Assembly (NCBI GenBank): GCA_005503065.1
Contig: SCOE01000002.1
Location: 214,877-278,876, forward strand
Source: Comamonadaceae bacterium ALPHA2B
Lineage (GTDB): Bacteria; Pseudomonadota; Gammaproteobacteria; Burkholderiales; Burkholderiaceae_C
DNA length: 64,000 nt
Direction: 5' to 3'
Shown: piece after piece, positions 20,617 to 29,172 of the stretch
Numbering within the stretch: position 1 is the stretch's first letter
How the letters are laid out: each line of letters opens with the position of its first letter
Notes under the pieces: generated by a model
Databases searched by the model: none
Told to the model about the DNA's origin: nothing
What the model saw: the letters and a program-made list of their open reading frames with translations, nothing else
Program-made: the position numbers and the translations under genes

Positions 20617-20752
20617 GGTTCGCGGTGTCCGGGAAAAGGCGCCGCCAGGGGCGCACGTTCAGAACAGAGAGGGGATCGGCGAGGCGTTGCGGGCCAGAGC
20701 CGGCGAAGCAACGCGGTCCGGGCTCGAGGGGCGCCGGGACGGCAGGACACCG

Positions 20753-21778
20753 TCAGCCGGGATTGTAGTCCAGCCCCCACGCGCGGGCCGCACCGGCCAA
20801 GTCGTCCGGCACGGGCGAACGCAGATCCAGCGCCTGCTGCGTGACGGGATGCACGAAGGCCAGCCGAAAGGCGTGCAGGCCCTGGCGCGTCAGACCGGCC
20901 GCGGCGGTGCCGCCATAGGTCTCGTCGCCGACCAGGGGATGGCCGATGGACGCCATGTGCACGCGGATCTGGTGGGTGCGGCCCGTCTCGAGCGTGCAGC
21001 GGACCAGGCACCCATCTTCGTGGCTGCCCAGACACTCGATCAGCGTGCGGGCCGGCTTGCCGGGGTGCTGACGGAGGTCGACCACCGCCATGCGCAGGCG
21101 GTTGCGCGGATCCCGCCCGATGGCCGCGTCGACCTGGCGGCTGGCCGCCCCCTCCCACCGCCGGTGTGCCAACGCCACGTACTGCCGCGTGACCTCGCGC
21201 GCCGCGATCATGCGCACCAGCGCCTCCATGGCCAGGCGGCTGCGCGCCACCACCATCAACCCGCTGGTGTCGCGGTCGAGCCGATGGACGATGCCGGCAC
21301 GCGGCAACTGCGCAGCGCGCGGGTCGCGCGCCAGGAGGCCATTGAGCAGCGTGCCGCTCCAGTGCCCCGGCGCCGGATGCACCACGAGCCCGGCGGGCTT
21401 GTCGATCACGCACAGGTGCTCGTCCTCGTGCACCACCACCAGCGGCATCGGCTCGGGCCTGAAGGCCTGGCTTTGCGGCGTCGGACGCAGCTCGACCTGG
21501 CCCGCATCGCCGACGCGCACTGCCGCGGAGGGCTTGCGTGCGACGCGGCCCTGCAACCGGACCGCGCCATCCTCGATGAGCTGCTGCAGGTAGCTGCGCG
21601 AGAACTCGGGCACCAGCAGCGCCAGCGCCCGGTCCAGCCGCTGGCCGTGCAGCGCTGCGGCGATGGCGAAGGGCCGGATTTCGCTGCCTTCCGCGGTGTC
21701 GGCGCCCTCGTCTCCTTCCAGCGCCGCGCCCTCGGGGTCCAGAGGGGGCGTCGATATAATTGGAAGGACCTGTTTCAA
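20753..21778 (-). CDS. rluD: 23S rRNA pseudouridine synthase RluD
   Basis: A 341-residue enzyme that makes pseudouridine at 23S positions 1911/1915/1917. An S4 domain (RLDRALALLVPEFSRSYLQQLI) is followed by the catalytic signature HRLDRDTSGLMV. No ATG or GTG occurs between the upstream frame and the S4 domain. I choose TTG 21778, which has GAGG 8 nt upstream. This leaves only 14 bp to the divergent bamD ATG, so the bamD -10 lies within the first codons of rluD. Residues 1-35 before the S4 domain are unstructured and acidic. Confidence 0.9.
   Translation of the reverse strand: MKQVLPIISTPPLDPEGAALEGDEGADTAEGSEIRPFAIAAALHGQRLDRALALLVPEFSRSYLQQLIEDGAVRLQGRVARKPSAAVRVGDAGQVELRPTPQSQAFRPEPMPLVVVHEDEHLCVIDKPAGLVVHPAPGHWSGTLLNGLLARDPRAAQLPRAGIVHRLDRDTSGLMVVARSRLAMEALVRMIAAREVTRQYVALAHRRWEGAASRQVDAAIGRDPRNRLRMAVVDLRQHPGKPARTLIECLGSHEDGCLVRCTLETGRTHQIRVHMASIGHPLVGDETYGGTAAAGLTRQGLHAFRLAFVHPVTQQALDLRSPVPDDLAGAARAWGLDYNPG
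21755..21760 (+). promoter_or_regulatory. consensus -10 box for bamD
   Basis: A perfect TATAAT 33 nt upstream of the bamD ATG. No clear -35 hexamer is seen 17 bp upstream. The box overlaps codons 7-9 of rluD on the opposite strand. Confidence 0.6.
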
Positions 21779-21792
21779 GAAAGCTGCCTCAG

Positions 21793-22602
21793 ATGTTTCG
21801 CATCCAATTATCGGCCGTGCCCGTGTGGCTTGCCCTGGCGGCAGGGGTCGCCCTGACTGCCGGGTGCTCGTCGACAAAAGAAGACCGGACGGCGAACTGG
21901 AGCCCCAATCGGCTCTATGCGGAGGCCAAGGACGAGGCCGACGGCGGCTCCTACGACAAGGCCGTGCCGCTGTACGAGAAGCTCGAAGGCCGCGCCGCCG
22001 GCACGCCGTTGGCGCAGCAAGCACAACTCGATAAGGCCTATGCCCAGTACAAGGGCGGCGACCGCACCCAGGCCATCGCCACGCTCGACCGGTTCATGAA
22101 GCTGCACCCCGCCAGCCCGGCGCTGGACTACGCGCTCTACCTCAAGGGCGTGGTGAACTTCAACGACGATCTGGGCATGTTCTCGTGGCTCACGCGCCAG
22201 GACCTGTCGGAACGCGACCAGAAGGCCGCCAAGGAATCCTTCCAGGCCTTCAAGGAGTTGGTTGAGCGCTTCCCGAACTCGCGTTACGCGAAGGACGCGA
22301 GCGACCGCATGCGCTATATCGTCAACTCGCTGGCGCAGTATGAAGTGCACGTGGCGCGCTACTACTACTCACGCGGCGCCTACCTGGCCGCCATCAACCG
22401 CGCACAGATCGCGCTGGCCGACTACCGCGAGGTGCCCGCCCTTGAAGAGGCGCTCTACATCATGGTGCAGTCCTACGACGCCCTGGGCATGACCCAGCTG
22501 CGCGACGACGCCAAGCGCGTGCTGACCACCAACTACCCCAACAGCGAATACCTGGTGAGCGGCTTCAAGCGCAAGGACGATCCGTGGTGGAAGCTCTGGT
22601 GA
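21793..22602 (+). CDS. bamD: outer-membrane assembly lipoprotein BamD
   Basis: A 269-residue essential lipoprotein of the BAM complex. The signal peptide has lipobox LTAGC with Cys25. It is followed by five TPR-like repeats (from about residue 40; YAEAKDEADGGSYDKAVPLYEKLE begins repeat 1) that contact BamA, BamC and BamE. The ATG at 21793 is preferred over in-frame upstream codons because it gives a proper signal peptide. It is divergent from rluD and followed by a strong terminator. BamB is encoded 10 kb away in this window. Confidence 0.97.
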   Translation: MFRIQLSAVPVWLALAAGVALTAGCSSTKEDRTANWSPNRLYAEAKDEADGGSYDKAVPLYEKLEGRAAGTPLAQQAQLDKAYAQYKGGDRTQAIATLDRFMKLHPASPALDYALYLKGVVNFNDDLGMFSWLTRQDLSERDQKAAKESFQAFKELVERFPNSRYAKDASDRMRYIVNSLAQYEVHVARYYYSRGAYLAAINRAQIALADYREVPALEEALYIMVQSYDALGMTQLRDDAKRVLTTNYPNSEYLVSGFKRKDDPWWKLW

Positions 22603-22631
22603 GCGCGCCCTTACGGCACCCCGCCTGATCC

Positions 22632-22663
22632 GACGGCCGCCCTGTGCGGCCGTCGTGCTTTTT
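22632..22663 (+). terminator. intrinsic terminator after bamD
   Basis: A 9-bp perfect stem (GACGGCCGC/GCGGCCGTC, 5-nt loop) followed by GTGC and TTTTT, 30 nt after the bamD stop. Confidence 0.9.
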
Positions 22664-22670
22664 ATCGCCG

Positions 22671-22740
22671 GGCCGCCCCAAGATGAAAAGGCGCCCCTTG
22701 GGGGGCAGCGGACCTCGCGAATCGGGGGAGCGCGGAGACC
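22671..22740. repeat. GC-rich dispersed repeat, copy 1 (3' of the helicase gene)
   Basis: A G-rich segment in which GCCCCTTGGGGGGCAGCG and GGGGGAGCGCGG are separated by about 15 bp. The reverse complement of a related segment occurs at 56788-56841 inside the FemAB-like gene. It fills the gap between the bamD terminator and the helicase stop codon. No ORF. Confidence 0.6.
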
Positions 22741-22744
22741 CTTT

Positions 22745-24757
22745 TCAGGGGGCCGGTGCGAGCAGTTCGTCGAGCGCCGCATCGAGCGCCTGGGCGTCGT
22801 CCAGCCTCCGCATCGGCGGCAGCGCCTGCAGCAGCCGGCGTCCGTAACCCATGGCGGTGAGCCGCGTGTCGCACACGGCCAGCACCCCGCGGTCGCTCTC
22901 GCGCCGGATCAGGCGTCCCGCGCCCTGCTTGAGGGCCACGGCGGCTTCGGGCACGAAGTAGTCGTTGAACCCGCTGCGGCCCTGCGACTCCAGCCGCCGG
23001 GAACGTGCCTCGACCAGCGGGTCGTTGGGCGGCGGAAAGGGCAGCTTGTCGATGACCACGAACTGCAGCGCATCGCCCGGCGCATCGAAGCCCTCCCAGA
23101 ACGAGGCCGAGGCCACCAGGACGCAGCCCTTGCGGCCGGCCGAGGCGCCCTCGCGGAAGCGCTCCATCAACACCCGCTTGGGCAACTCGCCCTGCACCAG
23201 CACTTCGAGGTCGGCACCGCCGGCCTGCGCACGCTGGCGCAACAGGTCGCCGATGGTGCGCAGCGCGCGCAAGGTGGTGGTGAGCACCAGGGTGCGGCCA
23301 CCCAGGCGTTCGGCGCCATGCGCTGCGAGCCTGGCCACCTCTGCGCTGTGCGAGGGATCGTTCGGCTTCGGAAAGCTGCGCGGCACATAGAGGGCGGCCT
23401 GCTCGCCGTAGTCGAACGGACTGCTCACGCGCAGGATCTGCGCATCGCTCAATCCACAAGGCTCGGTGAACCAGCGCAGGCGCGGGTCGTCGCCCAGCGT
23501 GGCCGAGGTGAAGATCCACGCGCGCCCATCGGAGGACGCTTCTGCCTCCTGCGGCGCGCGGTCGGTCTTGAGTACCCGCTTGCGCACCGCCTCCGCGATG
23601 TCCAGGGGCGATTCGACCAGGCGCAGCTGCGTGCCCACATCCACCCAACGCACCGCTTCGGGCGCGCACGGCTGTGCGAAGCGCTCCGCGCGCTCGAGCA
23701 TCTGGGCGGCGCGCTCGTGCAGGCGGACGAAGTCCGGGGCAATTTCGCTGACCGTGTCCAGGGCTTCCATTGCGTCGCGGATGCTGCGGCGCAGCGCCTC
23801 CAAGCTTTCCTGCCACGGCATCTCTGAGACGCCTTCGGGTGCGGGCCCGGCCCAGCGCAGCTTGGCACCCGGCCAGGACTTGCCAACGGACAGGCGCAGC
23901 TCGCGCGCGGCCCGGTCCAGGCCTGCCACCACCTGCTGCCAGTCGGCCAGGCCACGCGCCTGCTGCAGCCCCGCGGCCAGCACGTCGCGCGCGAAGTCGA
24001 GGGCCTGTCCGGTGCCCAGTTGCAGACCGAGGAACTGCACACCGGTCTCGTTGAGCTGGTGCGCCTCGTCGAAGACCACCACGCGCACGCTGGGCAGCAA
24101 CTCGGCCATGCCCGACTCGCGCACGGCAAGATCGGCGAAGAACAGATGGTGGTTGATGACCACCACGTCGGCGGCCAGCGCCTCGCGGCGCGCGAGGTTC
24201 ACATGGCAGGCCTTGAACTGCGGGCACTGCGCGCCGAGGCAGTTGTCGCGCGTGGAGGTCACCAGTGGAATCACCGGCGAGCGTTCGTCCAGGCCGGGCA
24301 GTTCCGCCAGGTCACCGGTGCGCGTGCCCAGCGACCACTGCTCGATCTTGCCCAGGGTGCGCGCCATGCCGCGCTCGACGCCGGCGTCGTGCCGGGCCAG
24401 CCCCAGCCGGTGCAGACACAGGTAGCTCGCACGTCCCTTGAGCAGCGCTGTTTTGAGCGGCAGGCCCAGCGCCTCGACCAGGCGCGGCAGGTCGCGGCCG
24501 AAGAGCTGGTCCTGCAAGGCCTTGGTGGCTGTCGACAGCAGCACGCGTTCGCCGCTGAGCAGCGCCGGCACGAGGTAGGAAAAGGTCTTGCCGACACCTG
24601 TGCCGGCTTCGGCCACGAGCACGCCGCCGCTGTCGATGGTGTCGGCGACCGCCAGCGCCATCTGCGTCTGGCCGCTGCGCACGCGGAAATGCTCGGCAGC
24701 GCGCGACAGCACGCCGTCCTCGGCAAAAGCGCCCTCGACCTCGTCGCGCAGCGCCAT
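22745..24757 (-). CDS. DinG/YoaA-family iron-sulfur DNA helicase
   Basis: A 670-residue XPD-like superfamily 2 helicase. Walker A AEAGTGVGKT lies at about residues 49-58. Four cysteines between motifs I and II (LC in SYLCLHR, then CLGAQCPQFKAC) form the expected 4Fe-4S site, and the DEAH box is in FDEAHQLNETG. The C-terminal helicase domain contains SASFWEGFDAPG and QGAGRLIRRESDRG (motif VI). The family unwinds 5'-3' at forked or R-loop structures. YoaA, the clamp-loader-chi partner, is the nearest relative by length. The start codon overlaps the preceding small gene by 1 nt (TGATG). Confidence 0.92.
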   Translation of the reverse strand: MALRDEVEGAFAEDGVLSRAAEHFRVRSGQTQMALAVADTIDSGGVLVAEAGTGVGKTFSYLVPALLSGERVLLSTATKALQDQLFGRDLPRLVEALGLPLKTALLKGRASYLCLHRLGLARHDAGVERGMARTLGKIEQWSLGTRTGDLAELPGLDERSPVIPLVTSTRDNCLGAQCPQFKACHVNLARREALAADVVVINHHLFFADLAVRESGMAELLPSVRVVVFDEAHQLNETGVQFLGLQLGTGQALDFARDVLAAGLQQARGLADWQQVVAGLDRAARELRLSVGKSWPGAKLRWAGPAPEGVSEMPWQESLEALRRSIRDAMEALDTVSEIAPDFVRLHERAAQMLERAERFAQPCAPEAVRWVDVGTQLRLVESPLDIAEAVRKRVLKTDRAPQEAEASSDGRAWIFTSATLGDDPRLRWFTEPCGLSDAQILRVSSPFDYGEQAALYVPRSFPKPNDPSHSAEVARLAAHGAERLGGRTLVLTTTLRALRTIGDLLRQRAQAGGADLEVLVQGELPKRVLMERFREGASAGRKGCVLVASASFWEGFDAPGDALQFVVIDKLPFPPPNDPLVEARSRRLESQGRSGFNDYFVPEAAVALKQGAGRLIRRESDRGVLAVCDTRLTAMGYGRRLLQALPPMRRLDDAQALDAALDELLAPAP

Positions 24758-24969
24758 CAGGCGGGCTCGGGCGGCACCAGCAGTTGCTGGGTCTTCTGGA
24801 TCTCGTCGCGCAGCGCGAGACGACGCTTCTTCAGACGGCGCAACAGCAGTTCGTCCTGCGGGCGGCTTTCGCCCAGCCGATCGATGCTGGCATCGAGGTC
24901 GGCATGCTCGATGCGCAACTCGATCAGACGGCGCGACAGGGAATGAAGATCGGAGTCCAAAGGGGCCAT
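24757..24969 (-). CDS. DUF465 / YdcH-family small helical protein
   Basis: A 70-residue all-helical protein (LSRRLIELRIEHADLDASID then LRRLKKRRLALRDEIQ), matching the YdcH/SlyX-like DUF465 hairpin of two charged helices. The ATG at 24969 gives the usual length; a longer in-frame start exists upstream without support. It is translationally coupled to the downstream helicase. Function unknown. Confidence 0.85.
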   Translation of the reverse strand: MAPLDSDLHSLSRRLIELRIEHADLDASIDRLGESRPQDELLLRRLKKRRLALRDEIQKTQQLLVPPEPA

Positions 24970-24987
24970 CAGCGTGAAAAAAGACCA

Positions 24988-25006
24988 CCGATGTTCATCG
25001 GATAAT
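24988..25006. promoter_or_regulatory. palindrome beside a -10-like box in a divergent intergenic region
   Basis: A perfect 14-bp palindrome, CCGATGTTCATCGG (24988-25001), runs directly into GATAAT (25001-25006) in the 107-bp gap between the DUF465 gene and the PP2C gene. It is an operator-like arrangement; no regulator can be named. Confidence 0.4.
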
Positions 25007-25076
25007 ACGCGCTCCTCCCGGTTCCTCCCGCCGCTGCGCACATCCCGTTGTGCCGTCTTCACCACCCTCCTGCCCC

Positions 25077-25850
25077 ATGCCCCGAGGCTTCCGACTCACC
25101 GCGGCCACCGGCCTGCATCAAGGCGACCGGCCCTACCAGCAGGACCAGGTCATGCTGTTGGCCCATCCCCGCGCGGCCGGCTGCATCCTGGCCGTGGTGG
25201 CCGATGGCATGGGCGGGCGCAGCGGCGGGCGCAAGGCCTCGGACCAGGTGCTGCTGACCGCACGGCAGCTGTTCGAGCGCTATGCGCCCGACCTGCAATC
25301 GGCGTCGGCACTGCTGCGCCAGACGGTGGAGGATGCGCACACGGTCATCAAGCTCACGGCGATCTCGAGCGAGCAGGAGCCGCACAGCACGGTGGCGGCC
25401 TTCCTGATCAATCCGAAAGGCGACGGCGCCTGGATCCATGCCGGCGACTCGCGCGTGTACCTGTTCCGCAAGGGCAGGCTGGTGCAGCGTACGCGAGACC
25501 ATTCCTATGTCGAAGTGCTGATCGAGCGCGGTGAACTCAGCGAGGATGAGGCGGTGCGCCATCCGCAGGCCAACATCCTGGTCGGCTGCCTGGGCATGCA
25601 CGCCACGCCGCCTCCGATCGACGTGCACGAGATGGAGCCGCTGGGTGCCGGCGACGCACTCCTGGCCTGCAGCGATGGCCTGTGGCACTACTTCACCCCC
25701 GAGGAGCTCGGCGCCGTGATCGCCGAGCAGTCGCCGCGCGAGGCGGTGGCCCTGCTGGTGTCCGAAGCGCGCCGGCGGGCGCACGGCACGGGCGACAACC
25801 TATCGCTGGCCCTGCTCAAGCTCGACGCGCTTCCCAGCGCCCGCGGCTGA
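25077..25850 (+). CDS. PP2C-family serine/threonine protein phosphatase
   Basis: A 257-residue PPM/PP2C catalytic domain without membrane segments. Metal-binding motifs are VVADGMGGRSGG (Asp43-Gly), AGDSRVYLFRKG and CSDGLWHYFTPEE, and a late GTGDNLSLALL supplies the final Asp. It resembles single-domain Stp-type phosphatases that oppose Hanks-type kinases. No kinase gene is adjacent. ATG 25077 gives a normal N-terminus; GTG 25050 would add nine residues. Neither has a good Shine-Dalgarno. It converges on the helical exported protein with an 8-bp gap. Confidence 0.9.
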   Translation: MPRGFRLTAATGLHQGDRPYQQDQVMLLAHPRAAGCILAVVADGMGGRSGGRKASDQVLLTARQLFERYAPDLQSASALLRQTVEDAHTVIKLTAISSEQEPHSTVAAFLINPKGDGAWIHAGDSRVYLFRKGRLVQRTRDHSYVEVLIERGELSEDEAVRHPQANILVGCLGMHATPPPIDVHEMEPLGAGDALLACSDGLWHYFTPEELGAVIAEQSPREAVALLVSEARRRAHGTGDNLSLALLKLDALPSARG

Positions 25851-25858
25851 TTCCCGAC

Positions 25859-26527
25859 TCAAGGCGCCGGCAGCGGCGCGGCCGGCGGCTTGGTCTGGCT
25901 CGCGTTGCGGCGGTCGCGCTCTGCGCGTCGGCGCTCCGCCGCAGCCTGCTTGCGCTGATAGCGGTCGAGCTGTGCCGGCGCCTGGGCAGCCCGGCTGGCG
26001 GCCTTGGCCTCCTCCTGCACCTGGCGCTGCTGCTTGTTCTCGAAGGCCTGCTCGCGCTGCTGCGCCTGCGCCGCGGTGTTGTCGCGGCTCTGGGCATGGT
26101 CGGCGGCACGTCGCTCGCGCTCGCGCTGGGCCTGGCGCGCCTGCTCCTGCTGCTCGGGGCGGTCCTGCGTGCGCGGCGTGGCCTCTTTCTGGTCCAGCCG
26201 CTTGAGCTGCTCGGCGCCGCGACGCTTGCGCTCGATGTCGTTGATGGCCGCTTCCTGGCGCTTGAGGTCGTCGGTCTGCGCCCGGCGGCGGGCCCGGCTG
26301 TCGCGCAGGCAGTTGTCGACGGCGAAGCGCTGGTAGCAGGCCGCCTCCTCCTGCTGGAAGCGTGCCTCGACCGCCTTGCGCTCGGCCGCGATGCGGTCGC
26401 GTTCGCCCTGGTAATTCTTCGGTGCCGCGCCCGCGCCGGACGCGGACTCGGACGCGGTCTGAGCAACAGCCGCTGCGGCGCCGAACGCGAGCACCAGGAG
26501 GACGGCCAGGGAAGAACGCAGGATCAT
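25859..26527 (-). CDS. exported, highly charged helical protein of unknown function
   Basis: A 222-residue protein. A signal peptide at residues 1-22 is cleaved around AVAQ. It is followed almost entirely by Glu/Arg/Gln/Ala-rich sequence predicted as long charged helix or coiled coil (about 35-205). Two cysteines (in AACYQRF and DNCLRD, about 12 residues apart) could form a disulfide in the periplasm. The C-terminus is Ala/Pro-rich. I do not recognise a family with certainty. Its ATG overlaps the zapE stop (ATGA), so it is coupled to zapE. Confidence 0.75.
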   Translation of the reverse strand: MILRSSLAVLLVLAFGAAAAVAQTASESASGAGAAPKNYQGERDRIAAERKAVEARFQQEEAACYQRFAVDNCLRDSRARRRAQTDDLKRQEAAINDIERKRRGAEQLKRLDQKEATPRTQDRPEQQEQARQAQRERERRAADHAQSRDNTAAQAQQREQAFENKQQRQVQEEAKAASRAAQAPAQLDRYQRKQAAAERRRAERDRRNASQTKPPAAPLPAP

Positions 26528-27624
26528 GTGAGGCGGGTGTCGACGGTGCGGCGCTCCAGCGCGAGGAATTCGGTCGACTGCATCTCGTTGAGGCGCGACA
26601 CGGTGCGCGGAAACTCGTGGGCCAGCGGGCCTTCGGTGTACAACGCCTCGGGTGGAACCGCGGCCGACATGATGAGCTTCACCCGCCGATCGTAGAACAC
26701 GTCCACCAGCCAGGTGAAACGGCGCGCTTCCGAGGCCATTCGCACCGGCATATGGGGCACGTCGGACAGCAGCACGGTGTGGAACTGGCTGGCGATCTCG
26801 AGGTAGTCGTTCATCGAGCGCGGGCCGCCGCACAAGGTCTTGAAGTCGAACCAGACCACGCCACCGGCGCGCCGCCGGGCGCGGATCTCCCGCTGCTCGA
26901 TGTGCAGGATCGGGCTGTCGTCGCCCTTCTCGGCCAGCTTGTCGAACAGGTGGCGCAACTCCTTCTCGGCCGCCGCATCGTTCGGCGTCAGGTACAGGCG
27001 CGCCTGCTCCAGCGTTCGGCGCCGGTAATCGGTGCCGTTGTCGACGTTGATGACCTCCAGCTTGCGGTTGAGCAGCTCGATGGCAGGCAGGATGCGGTCG
27101 CGGTGCAGGCCGCCCGGGTACAGGTCGTCGGGCTTGAAGTTGGATGTGGTGACGAAGCCCACCCCGTTGTCGAACAGGGCCACCAGCAAGCGGTGAAGGA
27201 TCATCGCGTCGGTGATGTCCGCGACGTGGAACTCGTCGAAGCAGATCAGCTTGAAGCGCTTGGCAATGCGCTTGCCCAGCTCGTCGAGCGGGTTCTGAAT
27301 GCCCTGCAGCTCGGCCAGTTCGCGGTGCACCTCGCGCATGAACTCGTGGAAGTGCAGGCGCGTCTTGCGGTTCAGCGGCACGGCATTGAAGAAGCAGTCC
27401 ATCAGGAAGCTCTTGCCGCGGCCGACGCCGCCGTACATGTAGACCCCGCGCGGGATCTCCGGCCGGTGGATCAGCTTCTTGAACGCGTTGGAGCGCTGCG
27501 TCTTGTACTCAGCCCATTCGCGGGCGCAGCGATCGAGCGCCTCCACGGCACGCAGCTGCGCGGGATCGCTCTGGAAGCCGCGCTGCTTGAGCTCGGTCTC
27601 GTAGGCTTGCTTGACGGAAATCAC
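26524..27624 (-). CDS. zapE: cell-division ATPase ZapE
   Basis: A 366-residue AFG1-like AAA ATPase. Walker A is MYGGVGRGKSFLMD (about residues 63-76) and Walker B is LICFDEFHVADITDA. ZapE associates with FtsZ at constriction and is needed under low oxygen or heat in E. coli. The start is GTG 27624. It lies upstream of the charged exported protein and follows sucA-sucB-lpdA in the same direction, with a repeat copy between. Confidence 0.94.
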   Translation of the reverse strand: MISVKQAYETELKQRGFQSDPAQLRAVEALDRCAREWAEYKTQRSNAFKKLIHRPEIPRGVYMYGGVGRGKSFLMDCFFNAVPLNRKTRLHFHEFMREVHRELAELQGIQNPLDELGKRIAKRFKLICFDEFHVADITDAMILHRLLVALFDNGVGFVTTSNFKPDDLYPGGLHRDRILPAIELLNRKLEVINVDNGTDYRRRTLEQARLYLTPNDAAAEKELRHLFDKLAEKGDDSPILHIEQREIRARRRAGGVVWFDFKTLCGGPRSMNDYLEIASQFHTVLLSDVPHMPVRMASEARRFTWLVDVFYDRRVKLIMSAAVPPEALYTEGPLAHEFPRTVSRLNEMQSTEFLALERRTVDTRLT

Positions 27625-27647
27625 CGGGATGCAGGCGCGGCGAGAAT

Positions 27648-27702
27648 GCTATGAAATTCATAGCTGCTCACGCCCGCCGGGCGGGCGCTGCAGCCCGATT
27701 TC
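27648..27702 (+). repeat. 55-bp composite repeat, between zapE and lpdA
   Basis: Perfect palindromic core GCTATGAAATTCATAGC (27648-27664), an 18-bp spacer containing CGCCCGCC, then tail GGGCGCTGCAGCCCGATTTC. The spacer and tail themselves fold into a GC hairpin. On the minus strand this is the 3' region of lpdA. Confidence 0.9.
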
Positions 27703-27726
27703 ATCCCAATCCCGCCCACAGGCCGA

Positions 27727-29160
27727 TCAGAAGTTCAGCGTGCGCTTGTCCACGGCCAGGGCCGCTTCCTTCGTCGCTTCCGACAGCGAGGGGTGCGCAT
27801 GGCAGATGCGCGCGATGTCTTCGCTGCTCGCCTTGAACTCCATCGCCACCACGGCTTCCGAGATCAGCTCGCTGACCTGCGGACCGACCATGTGCACGCC
27901 GAGGATCTCGTCCGTGGCCGCATCGGCCAGGAACTTGACCATGCCGGTCGTGTCGCCCAGCGCGCGTGCGCGGCCATTGGCCAGGAAGGGGAAGGTGCCG
28001 GCCTTGTAGGCGCGGCCGCTGGCCTTGAGCTGCTGCTCGGTCTGGCCGACCCACGCGATCTCGGGGCTCGTGTAGATGACCCAGGGGATGGTGTTGAAGT
28101 TGACGTGCCCGTGCTGGCCGGCGATGCGCTCGGCCACCGCCACGCCCTCTTCCTCGGCCTTGTGCGCGAGCATGGGGCCGCGCACCACGTCGCCGATCGC
28201 CCAGACGCCCGGCAGGTTGGTCTTGCACTCGTCGTCGACCACGATCGCGCCGCGGTCGTCGAGCTTCAGGCCCACGGCTTCGGCGTCGAGGCCGATGGTG
28301 TTGGGCACGCGGCCGATGGAGACGATCAGCTTGTCGACTTCCAGCGTCTGCGCTTCGCCCTTGGCGTTGGTCCAGGCGATCGACACGCCCTTCTTGCCCG
28401 ACGTGATCTCGCCGACTTTCACGCCGAGCTCGATCTTCAGGCCCTGCTTGTCGAAGGCCTTCTTCGCTTCCTTGGCGATCTGCTCGTCGACGGCGCCCAG
28501 GAAGGTGGGCAGCGCCTCGAGCACCGTCACCTCGGCACCGAGGCGGCGCCAGACCGAGCCCATTTCGAGGCCGATGACGCCGGAGCCGATGAGCGCCAGC
28601 TTCTTCGGCACGGCACCGATGCGCAGCGCGCCGTCATTCGACAGGATGTTCTCCTCGTCGAAGGGCGCGCCGGGCAGTGCACGCGCGTTGGAGCCCGTGG
28701 CCACGATGATCTGCTTGCCGACGATCGACTCCTCGGCAGCACCGGTCACCTTGATCTCGTAGCCCGCATCGGACGCCTTCACGAAGGCGCCGCGGCCGTG
28801 GAAGAACGTGATCTTGTTCTTCTTGAACAGGTACAGGATGCCGTCGTTGTTCTGCTTCACGACCGCGTCCTTGCGCGCCAGCATCTTGGCGATGTCGAGC
28901 CCCAGGCCCTTGACCTCGATGCCGTGCTCGGCGAAGTGCTTGCCCGCGTGCTCGTAGTGCTCGGACGACTGCAGCAGCGCCTTCGAGGGAATGCAGCCCA
29001 CGTTCGTGCAGGTGCCGCCGGGCGCGGGCTTGCCGTCCTTGTTCTTCCACTCGTCGATGCAGGCGACGTTGAAGCCCAGTTGCGCGGCGCGGATGGCGGC
29101 GATGTAGCCGCCGGGCCCGCCGCCGATGACGATGACGTCGAATTGCTTGGTATCAGCCAT
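27727..29160 (-). CDS. lpdA: dihydrolipoyl dehydrogenase (E3)
   Basis: A 477-residue flavoprotein disulfide reductase that reoxidises dihydrolipoyl groups of 2-oxoacid dehydrogenases, passing electrons to NAD+. The FAD-binding GGGPGG is at about residues 12-17. The redox motif [10 protein letters not shown] is near 50-59. A NAD-binding [11 protein letters not shown] is present, and the C-terminal HAHPSLSE supplies the catalytic His-Glu. It is last in the sucA-sucB-lpdA operon, 12 nt after sucB, so it is the E3 of the 2-oxoglutarate dehydrogenase complex. Confidence 0.97.
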   Translation of the reverse strand: MADTKQFDVIVIGGGPGGYIAAIRAAQLGFNVACIDEWKNKDGKPAPGGTCTNVGCIPSKALLQSSEHYEHAGKHFAEHGIEVKGLGLDIAKMLARKDAVVKQNNDGILYLFKKNKITFFHGRGAFVKASDAGYEIKVTGAAEESIVGKQIIVATGSNARALPGAPFDEENILSNDGALRIGAVPKKLALIGSGVIGLEMGSVWRRLGAEVTVLEALPTFLGAVDEQIAKEAKKAFDKQGLKIELGVKVGEITSGKKGVSIAWTNAKGEAQTLEVDKLIVSIGRVPNTIGLDAEAVGLKLDDRGAIVVDDECKTNLPGVWAIGDVVRGPMLAHKAEEEGVAVAERIAGQHGHVNFNTIPWVIYTSPEIAWVGQTEQQLKASGRAYKAGTFPFLANGRARALGDTTGMVKFLADAATDEILGVHMVGPQVSELISEAVVAMEFKASSEDIARICHAHPSLSEATKEAALAVDKRTLNF

Positions 29161-29172
29161 CTGCCTCGTTCC

